From positions 124,001 to 188,000 of the forward strand of contig NZ_JACHGJ010000008.1 of assembly GCF_014207565.1 (NCBI RefSeq): a stretch of 64,000 bases of DNA. The letters run 5' to 3'. This document shows, one piece after another, positions 60,268-64,000 of this stretch (positions are counted from its first letter, which is position 1; each line of letters begins with the position of its first letter). Below the pieces are notes generated by a model. The model was not told where the DNA came from, made no database searches, and worked only from the letters and a program-made list of their open reading frames with translations. Position numbers and translations under genes: made by a program. This DNA comes from Spirochaeta isovalerica (GTDB lineage: Bacteria; Spirochaetota; Spirochaetia; DSM-2461).

Positions 60268-61170
60268 TCAAGTAGTCAAGCTGCCTTCTTTTCCCAGCAG
60301 TTTCCTGATAAATTTCCCGACGCCGCCGCCTTCCCTGTATTCGATATTTTCCAAACGCCCCACGATATGCTGGATACAGCCCGCCGCCTTTCCGTTCGGA
60401 TCGGCAACCATGAAGGGAATCTGTTTGCGCACAGAACTGGGCACAGAGGGATCTTCATAAACGAACCCGAGATAATCCACCTTGAGGTTGAGAAACTGTC
60501 CGGCTATGTTGATCACTCTCTGGGAAATCTTTTTCGCCTCCGTAACCGAAGCGACCCTGTTGATGATCAGTTTCAGGTCGAGATCGAGGTCATCGATTTC
60601 CGTGGAGATTATTTTGATGATTCCATAGGCATCGGTAATGGCAGTAGGCTCGGGCGTCGTTACGATAAGCACTTCATCGGCGGCTTCCACGAAGGAGAGA
60701 ACGTTGCTGGAAACTCCGGCGCTCGTGTCGATAATGATAATATCCGCTGAAGACAGTTCGGTAAGTTCCGTAATGAAGGATTCGCGTTCCTCGTCAGTCA
60801 GATTGGCAATCTTGCTGAACCCCGAAGCTCCGGCTACAATCTGTATGCCGTAATCCGTATCGAGGATGACTTCCTTCATTGTTTTCTGTTTCCGGATGAC
60901 ATGATAGAGATTGTATTTGGGGATCATCCCCATAACGACATTGACATTGGCCAGTCCCAGGTCCGCATCGAGAACTATGACTTTCTTCCCGATTTTCGCG
61001 TAGGCGAGAGCCAGATTTGTGGAGACGTTAGTCTTTCCCACTCCCCCTTTCCCGCTCGCAACGGTAATGATTTTCGTTTTCTTTCCAAAAACACCCTGAA
61101 TTTCGTTCGGGCTTTCGGGCGACTGCCTGTTTTTCATGATCTCTCTAAGTTTCTCTGCCTGATCTTCCAA
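60268..61170 (-). CDS. flhG: Flagellar number regulator FlhG (MinD-like ATPase)
   Basis: 300 residues of the ParA/MinD family. Deviant Walker A VASGKGGVGKTNVSTNLALA near residue 38, switch regions VLDADLGLANVNVVMGM and IIIDTSAGVSSNVLSFVEAA, and TPEPTAITDAYGIIK. The N-terminal EKLREIMKNRQ resembles the DQA-box peptide that stimulates FlhF. A basic C-terminal amphipathic end (GVGKFIRKLLG) would bind the membrane. It controls number and place of flagella together with FlhF, 3 nt upstream. Confidence 0.93.
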   Translation of the reverse strand: MEDQAEKLREIMKNRQSPESPNEIQGVFGKKTKIITVASGKGGVGKTNVSTNLALAYAKIGKKVIVLDADLGLANVNVVMGMIPKYNLYHVIRKQKTMKEVILDTDYGIQIVAGASGFSKIANLTDEERESFITELTELSSADIIIIDTSAGVSSNVLSFVEAADEVLIVTTPEPTAITDAYGIIKIISTEIDDLDLDLKLIINRVASVTEAKKISQRVINIAGQFLNLKVDYLGFVYEDPSVPSSVRKQIPFMVADPNGKAAGCIQHIVGRLENIEYREGGGVGKFIRKLLGKEGSLTT

Positions 61171-61173
61171 CTT

Positions 61174-62385
61174 TTATCTCCAGATTGCCGAATTGTAAAT
61201 GGGGAATTTCCGCAACAGTTTTTCCCTGTCCACGGAAAAGCCCGTCAGCTTTTCAAGTAATTTGATTTCCGTCGCTGTTTCAATATCCTGGGGCACGACC
61301 TGTCCGTCGGTAATATATGAGAGCGACTTTCCCGCTTCCGATAAGAGGCTGATGAGATTTCCCACCTGGGAGGTCTCATCGAGTTTGGTCAGTATGACCG
61401 ACTGATATTTAAAAGGTTCGAACTGACTGAGGATCTCTTTGATATCACGGGTTTTGGTTGTTGAAGACACCGCCAGATGAACCTCGCTGTTGCTGCCGCA
61501 GGCAGCCAGGAGTTTTCTCATCTCCGCCAGCCTCATAAAGTCGCTCGGACTCTTGCCGATCGTATCGACCAGAATCAGATCGGCATCGCTATACTGCTGG
61601 ATTTTCTTCTCGAGATCGCTGAATGTCTCCACACAGGCCACGGGAATGCCCATAATATCTCCATAGGTCTCAATCTGTTTTTTTGCACCTATACGATAAT
61701 TATCGATCGTTATCATGCGAACGCTTAGGGGAGATTGATCTCCCGAGGCAATTCCCTTTATGGCTGCCAGTTTGGCGATAGTCGTGGTCTTGCCGACTCC
61801 GGTCGGACCGACAAGAATGAATACGCGGGGAACACGGGAAGGCTTTTCTCTGAAGAGGCTGATTTTGTCGCCGATCCATTCCAGCACAGACTGCTGAACA
61901 AGAGAGTAATCGTCAAGATCCTCCAGAGAAAGCTCTCTTTTAAGGCGGTCGACCATATCGCGGATAAATTCCCGGGAAAAATCGTTTTCTTCCAGAACCT
62001 CCTCGAGTTTTACCAGGTTTTCGTGTTTTTTCGGTTCATGGTTGGCCGGCCCTTTCTCAATGAGGTTCTTTACCACTTCGGTCAGACTTTTAACCTCTTC
62101 CGCAAGGGGATCGCTGGCAGGCCTGACCGGCTGAGGAGCCGCTTCCGTTTTTCCCACGGAATTCAGAATGGCTTTTTTCTCAAAGGAGTCTCTCGTCGCC
62201 CGGTCCTGAATCACGTTATCATAAACATAACCGGTATATTCGACTCCTTCTTTTTTGAACAGACCGAGGAAACCGCCCATCGTGATATTTTTTCTCGTGA
62301 GGATTTTAGCGTTCTTTCCATATTTGGTGCTGATTTTGTCCAGCACTTCAAGATGGCTGATTCCCCTTTCGGTAAAATGTTCCAT
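61174..62385 (-). CDS. flhF: Flagellar biosynthesis SRP-like GTPase FlhF
   Basis: About 403 residues. N-terminal B domain (HLEVLDKISTKYGKNAKIL), a variable linker, then the SRP-type NG domain: GPTGVGKTTTIAKLAAIKG near 195, MITIDNYRIGAKKQIETYGD, LILVDTIGKSPSDFMRL, ILTKLDETSQVGNLISLL. GTPase that places the flagellar base. ATG at 62385 overlaps the flhA stop (TAATG) with AAGGA before it; an ATG five codons earlier is possible. Confidence 0.94.
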   Translation of the reverse strand: MEHFTERGISHLEVLDKISTKYGKNAKILTRKNITMGGFLGLFKKEGVEYTGYVYDNVIQDRATRDSFEKKAILNSVGKTEAAPQPVRPASDPLAEEVKSLTEVVKNLIEKGPANHEPKKHENLVKLEEVLEENDFSREFIRDMVDRLKRELSLEDLDDYSLVQQSVLEWIGDKISLFREKPSRVPRVFILVGPTGVGKTTTIAKLAAIKGIASGDQSPLSVRMITIDNYRIGAKKQIETYGDIMGIPVACVETFSDLEKKIQQYSDADLILVDTIGKSPSDFMRLAEMRKLLAACGSNSEVHLAVSSTTKTRDIKEILSQFEPFKYQSVILTKLDETSQVGNLISLLSEAGKSLSYITDGQVVPQDIETATEIKLLEKLTGFSVDREKLLRKFPIYNSAIWR

Positions 62386-64000
62386 TACGATTCCTTCCAT
62401 TCAAATGATATTTCGCCCAGCGATTCTATCGATATATTCTGCGCTATCTCCGGTACGGATAGAACGACAAGATCGGGAATATCCCTTTCGGTCGATGACC
62501 TGACGAGAGCTCTGGCGGCTTCACTGCAGAGTATCAGAGGATAATATCCCAGATTCTGAACTTCCTGGACACTATTGAGCACGGCGTTGATCCATTGCCG
62601 TTGAAAACGGGGATCAAGAGCCGCGACAACACCTGTCGCCGACTCCATTCTGGAATCTACAATGCGCTGCTCTATCTCGGGATTGACTGTAAGAACGCGG
62701 AGCATATTATCCTCTTCAGCATACTGTAAACATATCTGTCTGCCCAGTGCCTGCCTGACTTTTTCAATGAGAAATCCCGTATCTTTCGTGACCGATCCGT
62801 AGTCGCCCAGAGTTTCGAGAATGACGACGAGATTCCTGATGGAAACCTGCTCTTTAAGCAGCCCCTGAAAGACTTTCTGAATTTCCCCGGTCGAGAAAAC
62901 CTTGGAAACTTCCTCGACAACCGCGGGATAATTCTCCTTGAGGGTATCGAGCATGGAACGGACTTCCTGACGGCCGATGATCTCCGAAGAATGCTTCTTT
63001 ATGATCTCTGTCAGATGTGTCGCGACAATTGACGGGGGATCGACGACCGTATAGCCGTTTCTCTCTGCTTTCTCCCTGTTCGCTTCGGTAATCCAGATAG
63101 CCGGAAGGCCGAATGCGGGATCTGTCGTTTTCTCCCCTTCCAGAGTCTCCCTCTCCCCGCCGGGATTGATGGCCAGAAAATGTCCCATGCGGATGGCGCC
63201 CCGGCCCATTTCGACCCCTTTTATCTTGAGGCAGTACTCCGAAGGTTCAAGCCGCATATTGTCTATGATACGGATCCTTGGAACGACAAGCCCCAGATCG
63301 AGAGCCGCCTCCCGCCGTATCCTGGTCAATCTGTCGAGAAGTTCTGCGCCATTGTCCTGATCGACAAGGGGGATGAGCCCGTAACCGAGTTCGAGAGACA
63401 GGGGATCGAGGGGGACAACGGGCGACATTTCCGCAGGCGTATCCTTTTCGGCCTTTTCCTGTTCTCCTGCCGTCTTGGCCAGTTCCTCTTCAATCATCTT
63501 CCGTTTTGTCAATCGGTACGCCATAAAGCCCGTCATGGCTGACAGGGGAAAGAGGAGATACCAGGGAAAGCCCGGAAGCACACCGAGGAAAAAGAGAAAA
63601 ACCGCCGTGATCCAGTAAATCCGGGACTGGGCGGAGAACTGCTTCTTCACGTCTGTTCCGAAAGATCCGTCGGAAACAGAACGGGTTACTATGAGACCCG
63701 TTGAAACGGAGATGATAAGCGTCGGGAGCTGCGAAACAAGTCCGTCTCCGATTGTCAGGGAAGTGTAAGTATTGAGGGCATTGGTAACCGGTTCGCCATG
63801 AATGGTTACACCGACGATGATTCCGCCGATAACATTGATCAGGGTAATGACGATTCCCACCTGCACCGTACCGGAGACAAATTTCGTGGCACCATCCATA
63901 GCTCCGTAAAAGTCTACAGATTTCTGAAGGTCGGACTTTTTCTTCCGCGCCTGATCGTCTGTGATAAGCCCCGAATTGTATTCCGCGTCGATGGCCATCT
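62385..64000 (-). CDS. flhA: Flagellar export apparatus protein FlhA, C-terminal part
   Basis: Coding continues past the right edge; 538 residues are present, lacking about 150 at the N-terminus. The visible part begins at the FHIPEP-region loop (MAIDAEYNSGLITDDQARKK), followed by the last membrane helices (VGIVITLINVIGGIIVGVTI; LPTLIISVSTGLIVTR; VFLFFLGVLPGFPWYLLFPL) and the cytoplasmic ring domain (LELGYGLIPLVDQDNGAELL; LSVPEIAQNISIESLG). FlhA forms the nonameric export gate of the flagellar type III system. Operon head within the window. Confidence 0.95.
   Translation of the reverse strand, partial: MAIDAEYNSGLITDDQARKKKSDLQKSVDFYGAMDGATKFVSGTVQVGIVITLINVIGGIIVGVTIHGEPVTNALNTYTSLTIGDGLVSQLPTLIISVSTGLIVTRSVSDGSFGTDVKKQFSAQSRIYWITAVFLFFLGVLPGFPWYLLFPLSAMTGFMAYRLTKRKMIEEELAKTAGEQEKAEKDTPAEMSPVVPLDPLSLELGYGLIPLVDQDNGAELLDRLTRIRREAALDLGLVVPRIRIIDNMRLEPSEYCLKIKGVEMGRGAIRMGHFLAINPGGERETLEGEKTTDPAFGLPAIWITEANREKAERNGYTVVDPPSIVATHLTEIIKKHSSEIIGRQEVRSMLDTLKENYPAVVEEVSKVFSTGEIQKVFQGLLKEQVSIRNLVVILETLGDYGSVTKDTGFLIEKVRQALGRQICLQYAEEDNMLRVLTVNPEIEQRIVDSRMESATGVVAALDPRFQRQWINAVLNSVQEVQNLGYYPLILCSEAARALVRSSTERDIPDLVVLSVPEIAQNISIESLGEISFEWKES

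Noticed and set aside
61735-62544. A 269-codon plus-strand frame opposite flhF and flhA
   Set aside because: Antisense shadow of two recognised flagellar genes; no start signals.

Overview
The window looks like chromosomal DNA of a free-living, probably anaerobic spirochaete (order Spirochaetales). The evidence is a spirochaete/Gram-positive style flagellar biosynthesis operon (flhA, flhF, flhG, a FliA/WhiG sigma factor, FapA and small coiled-coil genes), a PPi-dependent phosphofructokinase, a ferredoxin-linked 2-oxoacid oxidoreductase, cytosolic carbohydrate enzymes and many chemosensory proteins. Codon use looks even and genes are tightly packed. I see no insertion sequence, prophage, CRISPR array or rRNA. 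The species call is inference from gene content.

Layout. 1-4.5 kb (minus): a 2-oxoacid:ferredoxin oxidoreductase operon (vorD-vorB-vorA, last gene cut by the window edge), then a YaiI-family gene, manA and an HD-domain protein. 4.6-8.5 kb (plus): galK, PPi-PFK and a J-domain protein. 8.5-11.6 kb (plus): a cobalamin riboswitch in front of a B12 ABC importer (btuF-btuC-btuD). 11.6-15.2 kb (minus): a substrate-binding-protein gene broken by an in-frame TGA, a GNAT acetyltransferase, glmS and a small gene. 15.4-18.2 kb: a flavin/PNPOx-fold protein, then a peroxiredoxin divergent from a GAF-AAA+-Fis activator; the peroxiredoxin has a textbook sigma-54 promoter and three palindromic boxes upstream. 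18.2-24.2 kb: tldD/pmbA, an unexported GH9 glycosidase and a polysaccharide deacetylase lipoprotein. 24.2-28.8 kb: small genes, a deaminase, a YhbY protein, a histidine kinase/HD-GYP regulator pair and rsmE.

28.8-35.2 kb (minus): a complete tryptophan operon, trpE-trpGD-trpCF-trpB-trpA, with two gene fusions and a promoter/operator. 35.2-43.0 kb (plus): two identical tRNA-Phe genes with matching promoters bracket hslO, a hybrid histidine kinase, glutamate dehydrogenase and an unusual PPDK-like ATP-grasp protein. 43.2-49.2 kb: a NYN nuclease with two LOTUS-like domains, an NMT1-type ABC transporter, and a parvulin/DHH-phosphoesterase/YD-repeat lipoprotein operon.

49.2-64 kb (minus): a chemoreceptor with two tandem periplasmic CZB zinc modules, then a long run in which flhA, flhF, flhG, sigma factor and fapA lead into an Hsp70, a J-HEAT protein and a divergent CheA, joined by 1-4 nt overlaps. 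This Hsp70/J-HEAT/CheA cassette at the end of a flagellar operon is the strongest candidate for an undescribed functional system. The sigma-54 peroxiredoxin switch and the tandem-CZB receptor come next.
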